From Pholiota molesta (lineage: Eukaryota; Basidiomycota; Agaricomycetes; Agaricales; Strophariaceae), in the NCBI GenBank assembly GCA_014925825.1, contig JACGCK010000023.1, positions 434,001 to 498,000 of the forward strand: DNA of 64,000 bases, written 5' to 3'. A program made the translations under genes and the position numbers. This document shows positions 22,054 through 34,900 of the stretch, in pieces (position 1 is the first letter of the stretch; each line of letters opens with the position of its first letter). A model generated the notes under the pieces. That model was not told the DNA's origin and ran no database searches. It saw nothing but the letters and a program-made list of their open reading frames with translations.

Positions 22054-24886
22054 TGCTAAATTAGGCAGCCAAGATGCGATGAACTAAGTATATTTATCAG
22101 CGCAGTGAATTGAACTGTGGCGATGGCGACTCTGGACGAAAATTATTCTACTCACAGGCCGGTTGTATTTTAGAAGTTGTTGTTCCTCTCAAATTCTATT
22201 CAAGTTACTCATCCATTTGACCGTCAATACACTTTCCAGATATCTCCCTCGTCTGTCAGACTTCATGTTGATTTCTTTCTATGAATATCTATGTTCGATG
22301 GACTCGACGGGTGAGTCCCTGACTGCAGGTACTACGGCAAGATCAGCGTCGCAGTGGCCAGACAGGCCTATGCTCTGGTGAAGACTTCCACTCCACGATG
22401 CCTATTTAATTTGGAGGTCATGCAAGGTCATGCATGACGAATGCATGTCTATTAACGGCATCCATTTCTTGACGAGCATCACGGAGGCGGCGATACACAG
22501 GCTCGCGGGCTTACGGGACGAAACCAAGGTGATCGCCCAATGCTTTGGTTGCCTATGTACATTCAAGTAAACCTTGGATTCGGGACTATCTGTCTACCGC
22601 CTTTTTTGAAAAGTTGGACGTGCGTAAATGTCAAAGGCTTTGGCTCCGATCATTCTTGAGCTTGATCACTGTCGAAGAACAGACTCGGAGGGCTGTTCGA
22701 TTACACATGGCGGCTTCGCTGCTCAATCCCACTGTACATCTACATTTCGTGTTTCGAGCCCAGCAACCCCTCCTCTAAATTTACCTGCATCGGCTCAGTT
22801 CAGTGGCTGAGTACCTGGGACTGATGCCTGAGTCTTCGTTAGGAATCAAAATCCTTATCTGGCCTAGTGCGTGATCTAAATAACTTGAAAGAACATAAAA
22901 CATATCAGCAGACACAGCACGGTAGTTCAATACATATATGTTCGGCTTCTCAGATTTTGCTATGCTTGACGTTAATATTCTTGTTAATGCAGCCCCGCGT
23001 TCCGATCAGTGATTCATAGGACTGAGCTTGCAAGAGAGCTGTTTGGGAGGGGCAGTGGATTTTGATCATATAGAGGACCATCAAAGGACGACGCCACTGG
23101 GCATCCCTTTCGATAATGTGGTTGGAGATAAGCGCTCGGGATGTTGTTGGCGGAGTATTAGGTGTGGTCCTGAGGTGGCATTGGGTGGCTCCGCGGAGTG
23201 GGACTTGGACTGGAAGGTCCCAATCGCGTTCACGCTTGCACGCCGCTATGTTTGCCGCCAGCAATGGGACTAATTGAACATTAATGTTGGTCAAGATCTC
23301 CCCGCCATTCAGCTTTCCCATTGCATAGATGAATTAGAAAAAAATAAGGTCTACTACTTCATAAATTAAATAATCTAGCAACTCTAAGTCTCTACTAAGT
23401 CTATGCTGTCCCCGCCTATATTCAAATGACAACAATATAGGGGTAGAACAGGGAGGACGACGACATGTCATCCCCTTGCCCTCATCCTCCAACACCCGTC
23501 ATGTCATGTCCGCCGCCCTTGAATTGGGACGCGATGTTGTGTCATCGTCGGGGTCGTGTATGTGTATGGGTACCCGGGAACGTCACAAAGCGTTTTGTGG
23601 TCTTATCCCTCGCCGCCATCGCATCGTGCCGCCATTGTCCCTCCGAGTCGCGGCCGTGTCATTGCGTTGACAGTCACTTAGTTGCGCGCCCGACGTCGCG
23701 CGACGCGCGCAGCACGGCCGCAAGTCACATGCGCGGCGGCAACGCCGCACTGATCGTGATCGCTGCGGTTTTCCAATCCAGACGTTATCGGAAAGAGGCG
23801 ATTCTCTTTTGCAGGTTTCGAATGTTAATCGTTCTGAACAACGCGTCGATCGTGCTAATGCCGGTGCCTACGGCCCGACAATTGATCAATTTGCCATCGC
23901 GATCACGTGTTGGCTTAAAGCACTCCTCAACTGGAACCTTCACTTTTGTCAAACGTTCAAGAATCAATTGGACTTCAACGACGAACGTTCAACGTCCAAC
24001 GCTCAGCTTCAAACTTCACAACAGCAACTTGGACATCGAATGATCTCATTCCTGTCTCGACTAGCGGTGCTTTAGTACTACGCTCTATGTCCTCTAGTAG
24101 TTGCAGCAATCTCGGACACCAATCATCTCCGGACATGGGACTAAATACAACGTTAAGCTTCGATCTGCATCGAAGGAAGGCAGCATCCGTTGGCCTCAAT
24201 AGGCATTTAAAGCCAGGCTCGATTTGGGTACGTACAATAATTTTGATTGCAATGGAGGATAGGCGCTAATTCGTTATTCTGGGTATGCGTGCAGAGAATC
24301 TATATCTCACATCAATCTGACACTGGATGTTGGGCATTGAATAAGATGAATATAACGCTAAAGGTTAAAACGCTGCGGCCTTTGAAGCATAGGCTACGTG
24401 GTGAATGGTCCAAAACGCCATACTTGTCGAACTCATCATTAGATAGCTTTTGGGCAGCTACGTATCTCCTCCTATATGACATCGCGAAGTGGCTTCGCAG
24501 CCCGCACCGCGCGCAGTTAACGCACAATTGTCTCGTACCAAGGATTGGTTGGAAGATTACTGTCACCTGGCCCCATTCTACCCCACATCTGGGTGAAATG
24601 AATCAACAAGGTCAGGCCATTTAATTTACACACCTTATTCAACGACATTGAGAGCCCTTCCATCAATACTAGAAGCCCGCTAAATTGTCTCTAATAGAAG
24701 TTGATGATATCATGTCTTCTTGAGCTTGAATGTCGATGTCGAACGGAAATCAAGGTCGCGTCCTAGTTCTCTTTTCGGAACTACGAAACCTTCGCAGTAC
24801 AGGCCAGATGCTTAAAAGGACGAAGGTCGCTGTGGATGTTGGATTATCTTTTCACCTTTGAATCGAACGCTTCTCAAATCTAAACA
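22054..24886. other. 2.8 kb without a recognisable gene
   Basis: The longest gene-free stretch outside the transposon. Frames in it are short and show no domain, signal peptide or plausible splicing. Around 23500-23760 base composition changes to CpG-rich sequence with many CGCG and GCGC steps, while the flanks are AT-richer (an example is about 23330-23440). No terminal repeats, tRNA or microsatellite were seen. It could hold a decayed element or a long tyrosinase promoter; neither is shown. Confidence 0.45.
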
Positions 24887-27097
24887 ATGCATTCCTCTAC
24901 TCACCAGCAATCTGACCATCACGCCCAAGGCTTGGGCCATGGTGGTTATCATGGCGGTTCTGCTCACGGCGATGGCCATGACCACAGTCATGGTTATCCC
25001 GCTTCTCCTCAAGTCCAAACGCCTGCCGGCGCTCAGAAAAATGACCATTATTTGGTCAAAGGTGCCACAGGTTGCTATAACCGTCTCGAGATCCACGATT
25101 TTATCAAGAACGAGAAATTCTTTTCGCTGTACGTTCAAGCACTCAGTACGTATTTTCATACTGTTATCCAATCTCATTATCGAGGTGCTCATTACACTAC
25201 TCCTCAGATGCGGTGTACACGAAATTATCTCCGGATAATGTGGAATCTTTCTTCCAGATTGGAGGCATCCATGGTCGCCCCCACGTAGACTACGCTGGCG
25301 CGACAGGATTCGACGACGCCGGGACCTGGGGTGGCTATTGCACGCACTCCACCATCTTGTTCCCAACCTGGCACAGGCCATATGTCATGCTCTTAGAGGT
25401 GATTATCATTTCTACTCTTTTTATGGCCGCATTTTGTTCACCTCCCATCACCCGCCCTTTAGCAAGTTCTCCAGAAAGAGGCCATAGAGATCGCAGCGAC
25501 CTACACAGTCGATCGTGATGCCTGGAAGCAAGCTGCTGTAGCCCTGCGCCAGCCTTACTGGGACTGGGCCATCCACAGCAGCCCACCTCAGGAGGTAATC
25601 TCTATGCAGCAATTACCATAACTGACCTGCACGGAAAGAGGGTCCAGGTCAATAACCCGCTGTACTGCTATCCTTTCCCTTCGAACGCAGAGGAGGAGTT
25701 CGAGGGGAATTTCAAAACGTGGCCCACTACTCTCAGGTGCCCGACGAACGCTGGCGCCGATTCGCCGAGCGACCCGATAACACTCCAAAAGCAAGTTTTC
25801 CTACCACATGCACGTCTCATTTGTCTTCACGTTCTGACTATCCTTATCACAGAAATTTGGATACAGACGGTCCGAATGTCCGAAAGACTACTTACACTAT
25901 GTTGTCGCAAATTTTTGACTGGGCGGGATTCGCCACTCACGCTGAGGGTGAGCTGCCAGGTAGAGGCAACAGTCTCGAGGCGGTTCATGACGGGATACAC
26001 TTCAAGATTGGCGGAATGAGCGTAGACCTCAAAGGCCATATGGGAGATAACGACGTCGCTGGTAAGCTTCTTTATGCGATTGTAGTTGGACAAATTTATA
26101 AGCCACTTTTCCCTACTTGTAGCCTTTGACCCCATATTTTTCTTGCACCACGCCAACGTGGATAGGCTGCTTTCGATCTGGGCGGCTTTGAACCCCAGCG
26201 TCTGGGTCACTCCAGGTAATTCTGGCGAAGGTACAGTTACCATCCCAGCCGATTCCATCATTGACACCAAAACGGGTACGTACGTCCTTTTTTCCTTTTC
26301 ATACGTGTAGGATCTCTAAACCCTATCCACAGAGTTGAGTCCGTTCTGGAAGACCAGCACCAAATTCTGGATCTCAGCTGAGCTTCAGAACACTGTCAAC
26401 CTTGGGTATTCGTATCCCGAATTCGATGGCCTCAATCTGGGTAATCCTCAGGCCGTCAGAATCGCGATCGCTCAGAAGGTCAACGCCCTGTATGGAGCCG
26501 TCTTGCCGATCCCCGTGCCTGGCACTCCTGCTCCTGCTCCTCCATCTGGCTCTTGCCCTAACCACGGCGCCTGGGATTGGGCCGCGCGCGTCCACATCAA
26601 GAAGTACGAGGTCGGCACCTCTTTCGTGGTCGTCTTCTTCCTCGGCGAGGTCCCAAAGGAACCCAAGGAATGGACCACCAGCAACGCATGCGTCGGCAGG
26701 CACTACGTTATGGTGAACTCGAACCCACAGAACTGCGCCAACTGCAAGACCAATAGCAACGTCACCGTCGAGGGCTTCGTGCACCTCAACGACGGCTCAA
26801 CCAGCACCTCGGTTCATTGGCCCCCGAGAAGGTGCCTCAGTATCTGAAGGACAAGTTGCAGTGGCGCGTGCAGAAGGTGTGTAGTTTTGGATTGCCGTGT
26901 TCTTTGTACTGATTATAATCCTCATCCTTTAGATCGATGGTACTCCTGCTACTGCCGAGTCCCTTGAAGTGGTCGTCGTTGCGACGCCCTTGAGCTACCC
27001 TGAGGGGACTCTCTTCCCAGTTCCAGGGAAGCCCCGTCAGTACGACTCTTGCACTCGCGGCCGCGCTGGCGGTAGTCGCCAAACCGGCAACTTCTGA
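24887..27097 (+). CDS. tyrosinase (polyphenol oxidase), type-3 copper, with His-rich N-terminal extension
   Basis: Oxidises monophenols and o-diphenols to quinones, feeding melanin formation. CuA ligands lie around GRPHVDYAG, the thioether pair YCTHS and FPTWHRPYV. CuB ligands lie in [15 protein letters not shown] and [18 protein letters not shown]. The C-terminal tyrosinase domain covers [18 protein letters not shown] onward and normally shields the active site until cleaved. No signal peptide: it begins with about 40 residues packed with His and Gly ([23 protein letters not shown]). Introns join well; one at 25791-25852 uses a GC donor (GCAAGT). Two apparent -1 breaks lie near 25611-25616 (before ITDLHGKRV) and at 26811-26812 (before SLAPEKV). 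Otherwise complete, so probably functional with sequence errors. Confidence 0.88.
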
Positions 27098-27477
27098 AGG
27101 AGTGCACGTACCAAGAAAGTGATTCCTAGCTGTAAATGTTGTCCTGTGTCAGTCCGTATAAAGTGATGAATGTAACAATATTTCTTCCTGAATCGCTCTG
27201 ACATTTTCCCTGGAAGTGAAATCAGGTAAATCTTTGGGTGTGCAGAAGTATTGCAAAGGTTCTGTTACAGCTTGAAGGTTTAAATATGAACTCTGCAAAG
27301 ATCGGAAGAATGTTTCTGCATGCGCACAATATTTTATATAGATATTTTCGAGTCTTCTAGATGTTGGAAGGCTTGACAATTATAATTATGTTTACAACCC
27401 CAAAGTCCAATGATCTTTACCTACTTCTGCTAGCAAGAATCGCAACGTAAAAAAGTGCATGCGGCAGCTTCTTACCA
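27098..27477. other. short convergent intergenic region
   Basis: 380 bp between the ends of the tyrosinase and the dehydrogenase genes, so it should be two 3' UTRs. A short minus-strand frame (27149-27379) has no recognisable content. Confidence 0.5.
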
Positions 27478-28469
27478 TTATTTCGAAGCCAACGCCTCCT
27501 TCATGACTTGTGCCGTATGCTCCCACAGCTTCGTTCTCTGGAAATCATCGCCGAAATATCGCTTTTTCTTTATGTCTTCACCGTCCGATCCTATCCGCCA
27601 AGCACCGGGCGTAACTGCAGTGGAATATATTCCGTGCCAAAGGTACTGTGCGCATTCCTCTCCAGTAACGGTAAATGGGCGCGTCAGCGTCATGAGGACA
27701 CTCGAAGTCACTCGGAGCATCCACGAAGGCGAGTGGCTCAATAATGAGGTACGCACGGCTCCTGGAATGTTGTGGATGAAGGGAATACGTGGTTCTTGTG
27801 CTGCGAAAGACTAGGGCGGGATTTCACTTGAATACACCCAAAAATATAGAGAAGAGGATGATTTACCTCCATCATCAAGTCGTTGTATGTTGGTGCAACG
27901 AGGCCGGCTCTAAACAGCGAATACCCGTTTTTCATCGCCAAGTCGTCTACATCAATGGCACCGCCCGCACCTGCCGCCATTACGCTCATCACCGCCGCCT
28001 GTTCGCCATCGTCTTCGCCTTCTGTAACCCTGGAAGAAGGTCATGCAAGAATTTCCACCGCGCGTAGTAATGAACAGCGAGCTTCTTGTCGATTCCTTCC
28101 GTCGTCTCGGTCCGGCCCTCGAGCGTCATAATGCCTGGCGACATAAGAGGTAGTTGATTTTGGGATAGCGCGCGAGGATATCCTGCGTCGCGCTCTGCAC
28201 GTTTTTCATCAAGGAGACGTCGCACTGCACGAATTCGCGGCCGACGCTGCGTGATTCGGTTTCGGGAGGGCGGCGAGGATGCTCTCAGCAGCGGCGCGGT
28301 TCCGGCCTACGAGGACGATGTGGCTGTCGCCTTGCGTGTGCTCTGCGAAGACTTCTGCCATCCCTTGGCCGATACCGGAGGTGCCCCCCACGAAAACACC
28401 GACTGGTACATGGGAAGTGGGGTGTTTGAATGCTGCATTGGCTGCTCGAATCGTAGCTAGCGGAGCCAT
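27478..28469 (-). pseudogene. short-chain dehydrogenase/reductase, three apparent frame breaks
   Basis: An NAD(P)-dependent Rossmann enzyme of the fungal branch in which the first motif reads VGVFVGGTSGIGQGMAEVFA (TGxxxGxG type, here GGTSGIGQG). Later blocks are HIVLVGRN (cofactor strand), REFVQCDVSLMKNV (D of the adenine pocket), LLMSPGIMTLEGRTETTEGIDKK (NNAG-like position), HYYARWKF (YxxxK-like region with K displaced), MSVMAAGAGGAIDVDD and FIHNIPGAVRT. The intron at about 27812-27868 is spliced to SFAAQEPRIPF. Continuity needs one added base near 28236-28245, near 28144-28148 and near 28012-28013. The C-terminal 100 residues are open. It is either a decaying gene or error-laden sequence; substrate unknown. 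It is convergent with the tyrosinase. Confidence 0.65.
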
Positions 28470-30370
28470 ACTAGGACTGACACTGAGCTTGAGGCTGAGG
28501 AGGAAAGTGGGATACCAGTCTTAGCGAGTTATGGACATCTGGACAGGCATGTTGAGGACTTTTATCAACGTTGCAGTCGGAGAGCGTTGCGTACCAAGTC
28601 GGCATCGGCTACTTATGGTACATCCCGGCGCGCTTATGAAATCACTGGTGGCACGGCTCTGCTCTGTATACCTCCTGACCCCGAGCGACTCGTGCGTCGG
28701 TGGTCAATTCAAGATCAATCACCGTCGGTAGATAACAGTCTAATCGGACCTGTTATGTTAAATAGGCAGAATAATCAAGGCACCCATGCACCTCAATCAC
28801 TACATGAATTCTGAATTCTGGAATGATCAGTTGTGCATTAAGGTTTGATACATGGGACCTCATGTAACGCATATATACATTGTATTCAGTCAGGCAGACA
28901 TATTAACTCCCCTGTGTGGAGCAACTGTCAATGGGAGGCTCAGAGAGGGTCCATGAGAAGCCAAGGCATTGAATTACATATGAGTAGCTTATCGCCGCTC
29001 GAGGAATGCATTGCAGAAACATAAGAATGTTTTGGATTAATACATGTACATAGACATAGCATACATATCTTAAGCAAATTAATCAGGGAGTGGCAGCTCT
29101 CATATGTAACTCGGTCGGCGCCACCTTACCAGGACACGGACACGAGAATATGCTAGACTAGAAATGAGCGCTTGATTGGCGCTTGAGCTTGAATCCCATT
29201 TCTTGAGTGCAGACATAGTATCCATCGTATTAATAGACGCCCAGGTGCACCGAAAATCCACCTTCGATCCACTGCTGGGCTGGGCTATATAGGCATCCGT
29301 GCAAAGCGGATGACAGGCCTCCCTCCTGGCCAGTCCAGGCACACAGAAATTTTGACTTTGGAAACGATAGGCGTTGCACACCAGCACCCACCAGCTGCCA
29401 TCCCATGTCAGGCTTACATACTCCAAAAACCCTCTCTATCTACCTCGCCCTTCCATTTGATCTATGTGCTATGTATGTACTGTGAGTAGTATCAATGTCA
29501 TTACTGTGGGCAGCCAATGTAACTTTGATGATCACTGACCCGAACCGACATTAAACGTTCCGTCCGAATGCTGCGCGCATGTCTTCAGAGCACCGATCCG
29601 CCCCCAACTAGTCTCATAATACATGGTTTTCACTTGTTTTATTTCCTTGTATACGTACGTATTGAATAGGGGAGAGCAGGGCGGAAATAAGCGAAACCAA
29701 GAAGAAAGAAGAAAAAAAAAGGAGAAAAAAGCGATGGAGAAACATCACGAACAAAAAGCACACAGAGTTTTTTACAGGGCCCACAAGAAGGAAAGAAAAC
29801 AAGCACGCATAGCCAGCACCGGGCTCGCATTACGCTGCACAGGCGCTGATGGGATTAGGATAGGATAGTGAGTAGGTGGAAGGGAGATGCGTGTATATCT
29901 CCTCACAAAAAGAAGCCGGCTCTCGGGCGAGTTGTGTGGGATATTATCAATCCGCGCTGGGGTGCAAGTAACACGCATGCGTTTGTGGCGTGTATGTAGT
30001 TTGAAAATTCAACAACAATCGTAGCATCAATGTCCACCGACCATGGAACAAACGACGACGATAAATGGGGTGGGGATAGGAAGGACGAGGATAATATATA
30101 CAGGCGCCGTTGGATTAGAGACGCGACCAGTTCAGTGTTGTTTTTGCAAGCAACAGTATCCGTGCGAAGGCGGGGTGGGGATGGGAGTGCAGGGTCAGAT
30201 AATGTACGTGAATAATGATTCAATGGATGTTGGATGGGATAGTGGATAATGGTGAGTACAGGGGGGCTTTCGTGAGCACATCAATGTTCATCTGGCGTCG
30301 TATCGGACATCGCGCAGGCGAGGCGTTTTGGGGTTGGGGTCGACAGCGGGTGCGGGTGGATGTTCAATGT
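28470..30370. other. 1.9 kb without a recognisable gene
   Basis: Lies between the dehydrogenase start and the end of the ATF1-like gene. The part from about 29600 to 30370 probably includes a long 3' UTR of the bZIP gene and the rest the dehydrogenase promoter. It contains a purine-rich stretch at about 29690-29740. No coding signal or RNA gene was seen. Confidence 0.45.
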
Positions 30371-31890
30371 TTAATATCCATATCCCGACGATCGGCCGCC
30401 GCCAGGACCAGATACCGCGGCGGCGTTTGCCGCCTTGCCTGACAGGCTCACGTTCATGCTGACGGGCTGCACACCGGGGCCAGCGCCGTTGACGGTGTGG
30501 GAGCTGACGACGCCTGCGCCGCCAACGAGGGCGGACAGGCGCGAGACCTCGTCGCGCGAGGAGATGAGCGCGGCCGTAAGCCGCTCGTTCTCCTGCGATA
30601 GGTACTCGACCTTGGCTTGGAGCTGCGAAAGCCACGCTTTCTTCCGCTGCCGACACTTGAGTGCAGCTGGCGGCGGATGAGCACGGTTCCCTTGCGAGAA
30701 ATTAGAATAGCTGCCTACCTTGTCGATTCCGCTCGAGGAAATTTTTCCGCTTCTCTCTTCCGTCTCCGGCTTCTTGTTCATGCGGCGACCCGCCGAATTG
30801 GAGGCAGAGTCGCCTTCATCGTGGTCGCCATCGCCGCCATCGTCATGGTCGTCCTGGTCGTCCTCTTCCTCTTCCTGGTCTTCAGAGGCACCGCGAAGCG
30901 CGGCCTTGTAGCGGGTATTGGCGGCGGCACGCGAGCGTTTGTTGGCGGCTGCACGGGCAGGCTGGGTGTTGGAGGTGGTGGTGGACGCACTGGGCGGGGG
31001 CGACATGGCGTCATAGGACTTGCGCTTGGCGCCACGCTTGCTGCCGTTGGTGGCAGGTGCGTTGGATGGAGGGGCGCCGTTGGCGGCAGCATTGCCTGCG
31101 CGGGCCTGCGCCTCCTCGCGTTTGGTGAGCTCCTGGTGGGCCTGGGAGAGCAGGAAAAGACCGTTGGCAGCGGAGGCGGCGGCGTTGGTGGAGGGGGTAA
31201 TGTAGGACTGGGCGGCGCCCTCCTGGGCAGCACTGGAATTGGCGTTAGCGGCGGCCTGGTGGTGGGCAGCGTAGCCGTTGGGGCCGCTGTTGTTGAGGAC
31301 GCCGGAGATGGCGTTGAGGGTGTTTGGGGTGATGGTGGGGCCCTGTGCGGCGGCGGGGTTGGTGCCGCCGTTCATGATGGCAAGGAAGGCGGCGGTGCCG
31401 GGGGAGGGCGGGAAGCCGCCGACGAGGGGCGTGAGGCCGGTGGCAGGGGTGAGGCCGGTGCGCGGGGTGAGACCGGTGCGGGGGGTGAGGCCGGTGCGGA
31501 AGGAGGCGGGGTCGAAGGGCATATGGGGCTGCTGCTGCTCCTGGGCGGGCTGGGGCCCGGCGAGCATGGCGGGAGAGAGGGGTCCAGAGCGGAGGGAGTT
31601 GATGGAGCCCTGGTTGTAGCCCCAGGAGTAGGCGGTGTCTGCGGGGGACGAGATGGAGGCGAGGGGCGGGAGGACGGGGCGGGGGGACGCGGAGCGGGGG
31701 CGGAGGGGGGGCGGGAGCGGGGCTGGTCGTCGTCGCGGGCGGGGGACTGTGAGCGCGCACGGACGTTGGAGGCGGAGGGTGCGCGGAAGGACTCCTCGAA
31801 GGGGTTGGGCTCGAGGTAGAAGTCGGAGCGTGTCTGGCGGCGGCGTGACTTGTCAGCGTCTGGGGAGCGGGAGGGACTCCTGGGTGACAT
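30371..31890 (-). CDS. bZIP transcription factor of the Atf1/Aft1 type, two frame breaks as sequenced
   Basis: Stress-response factor acting downstream of the Sty1/Hog1 MAP kinase in fungi. The N-terminus has the conserved block SDFYLEPNPFEESFR, then a Pro/Ser-rich stretch and TAYSWGYNQGSINSLRSGPLSPAM. The Thr-Pro block has tandem RTGLTP units followed by VGGFPPSPGTAAFLA, likely kinase sites. Later come ITPNTLNAISGVL, acidic runs, and the bZIP basic region, RKNFLERNRQ joined over one intron to AALKCRQRKKAWL, and a leucine zipper. The basic region is out of frame with its upstream sequence unless one base is added near 30750-30757. The N-terminal block needs another within the G runs at 31681-31711. 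Both look like homopolymer errors. The start lies only 106 bp from the end of the next gene upstream. Confidence 0.82.
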
Positions 31891-31996
31891 GGTGACGACG
31901 GTGGGGGGCGAAACAAAATGACGACTGCTGACGTAGATGTTATATTCTCTCCCTATTTGGTGCTATTTGATGCTTCCCCATCCGGCCATGGCGTCA

Positions 31997-34900
31997 TCAC
32001 ACCCGCGCCTCCATCCAGGCCACCACCGCACCGTGCCACCCGCCCCGGAACTGGCCCTTGTACTCCCCCACATCCCGCGGCCAGCTCCGCAGCGCGCTCG
32101 CAAGCCGCGCGGGCACGCCCGCCTCCTCCCCCAGCGCACGCACCGGCGTCATGTACACCCGGATCGTGAACACCACCGCCCCGCTGCGTCCCAGCCTGCG
32201 CACCGTCTGTCTCTCAGACCGCATCCGCATCCGTCCCATGTCCACCGCCTCCGTCGTCGCCGCCGCTTCCCCTTCCCCCTCAACCGTCCGGTGCCCGCCC
32301 TGCGACTCGAACCCATCCTCCGCGCCCAGCATACTCTCCGCCCACCCCAGCTCCTCCGCGTCCACCTCCCCCTCCTTCCCCTCCGGCACCATCTGGAAAA
32401 AATAGTTGTTCCGCACCATCGGCTTGTCCACCGGCAGCCGTCGAAAGAACCGTTCCAAGCTCACTGCCAGCTTCTCCGCGTCTGTATCAACTTCGTATCA
32501 GTACACATCCCCATACAGATAATCTCACCACCGAGGCACAAAAAAGAAGCAAAACTTGAAAGTAGAAATCATCAAAAGGAATGAAAGATCAGCCTCTGAA
32601 ACCAGTCAATCTGCATCATCATCATCATCATCAACGCCAATCCACCGCCTCGCGCGAGCACAGCACCGCTAATCTACAGTGCTTAACATAGTGCTCACGC
32701 TCACGCCGGACGATCCCCTGATCGCGGCAATTATGCGCCTGCCCCTAGATCTCGATGCCACACCGAACCCCCAACGACCAATGGCGTGCTCCGAATTCGC
32801 CTCCTTTCCACCTTCCCACTCCACACCCACACCCCTGCCCTGCCCCCGCACCCGCGCCTATATCTACACTCATAGCACTATAACTATGCCTGACGCGCAT
32901 CGCATCCGCTCGACATGATTCAGATTGCGTCTCAGTCTGGCATCTAGCACGCCGCCCGGACTTGCACTCGAGATCATTCCGGGGCGCGCACCAGGCAACC
33001 AACACGCCAAATGCCAAAAACCCAAAACGCACTGGACATTGCATAAGTGCACACCATCGCCGCAACCGCCCACCTCGCAGTCGTCCAAAATGGCAACCGT
33101 CACACCCAAAGCACTCATCACCCATGACGCACACCCGCCAGTGACCTCATACCGCATAGAAGCAAACATATCCAACCCGCCTTCCTCTCACTTAATTAAT
33201 AGAACGGCAATGAAAAGCACTCCAATCAGAGGCGGAGAAGCAAGCCACGACATAGAAGACACAAAGTAGGCGCCAAGCAACCGACGGCGCCTCAAGGCCC
33301 GAAGCGGAGAAAATAGAGGTATGCGCCATCACACTCTTCCCCGACGATGCATTAGAGTAGACGTGCACCGTGCGTCGGTGAATGCGGGCCATAAGGCTCA
33401 AAGATGAGGAGAAAGGTAAAAAAAATTGCAAGCAAAGTAGCCAACGATCGTAACCAAAAATGCAAGCTTAATCTGATCGAACACATAAAAAAAATCAAAG
33501 CGGGAAATAACATGGATGTCACATCCCTATGAAAGCGAGACAGAATTTTTAAAAAATGGAAGTGCTCAAGGAACCCTTGGAGAGCCCCCACCACGCGTCC
33601 CAAGGGCGTGGCGCACCGGACATAATTCAGAATATCTTGACGCCGGACGATCAGGCTGAGTAATGTCAATGCCTTGAGCGCCCTCCGTCGTCGTCTCCAC
33701 CCAAAGGAGGTGCAGCACACCGTGAGCATATTAATACCACACCCAATAGACGTGGGTGGGTACGTACGAAGTCTTCCTTCCCGAACCCCGAGTACAAACG
33801 GGGCGGAGAGAAAGCATGGGGATACCAACCGCGAACCAAACCCGCACCTCCTTGAGTCCAGGCAGCTCATAGTTCTCGAGCGATCATGATGCCCGGTGCA
33901 CCAAACCGTTCACAGCTCCGATATCACATCGAAGCAAGTCAGCCAGATAGATAGACACCTCGAAAGTTCGGGGTGGAGATCGCCGCTATTCATTCTTGAT
34001 CCATCCTGCCACTGCTCACACTGCGCCATTCGAGCGTGAGCTCCCGACGCACTTATATGGGCGAATACCCATCCATCTTCCAAGTCGTGACACTGCCATC
34101 GTCATCCACATCAATGTGCGACAGCCAAACCGATGCAAGAAGCGACGGCCGAAGCAAAAATACCAACGCTCGATTCGCAGCGCTTTTCTCAGAGATGGAA
34201 GAAATAGAAACGGAACAGAAACAAAAATAGAGCAACATAGCAAAATGAAACTGAATTCCACACGCCCAAAGAAAAGAGAAAAGGCAAGAGAAACATATCC
34301 CGAAAAGAGATGACGAGAGTAAAAGGATAGAAACTCACATTGTGGGACATGCCCCGAGAGGTGTATCTCGTCCAACGGCATTCCAATTTTATCCTGCATA
34401 CGCCAGAATCCTGGGTCCGGGAAGAAAATAGAAATTAGCACAAGTGTCAAAAGGCCCATGCGGTCATATTACGTTGCATGCGTGTGCGAGTCTGTTTCCC
34501 ATTGCACGTCCATGAACGTCGCAGGGATAAGGAATAAGTCATTGTCGACACAGCCCAGACAAAGGAAGCACACCCGCGAGGATGAGCTTGCAAAGGCGAT
34601 TGCCTTATCCATCTCCACACGCAGCAAAGAAGGTTAAAAGTGATAACCTACCTGCGAGACTAACGCTGCCTGCCTGGAAGTAGTACTTCCCATCGACGCC
34701 TATTAAGCACACGCACGGGAAAAAAACGGACGTTATCTTTAGCTTGTACCCCTCGTTTCTGATATTTCAACCAAGCCCCACCTTCGATCATAAGTGCTAA
34801 ATCATCCTGGATCCTAAAGAATAATCAGAGGACAATATCAGCAACTCTCCCAAGGTAATTTTCGCATTTCAGTCACCCGGTCATATGCGACCGCGAATGA

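Noticed and set aside
25582..25634. A short intron in the tyrosinase explaining the break before ITDLHGKRV
   Set aside because: It would delete the EVISMQQ...TITD block, which has the shape of sequence conserved in this protein family, so a single missing base is simpler.
30617..31819. Plus-strand 400-residue frame across the bZIP gene
   Set aside because: It is the Gly-rich antisense shadow of a GC-rich, Pro/Ala-rich real gene on the minus strand.
33352..33870. 172-residue minus frame inside the giant intron
   Set aside because: Would be within the intron of the same-strand gene; no domain, and no splice support.
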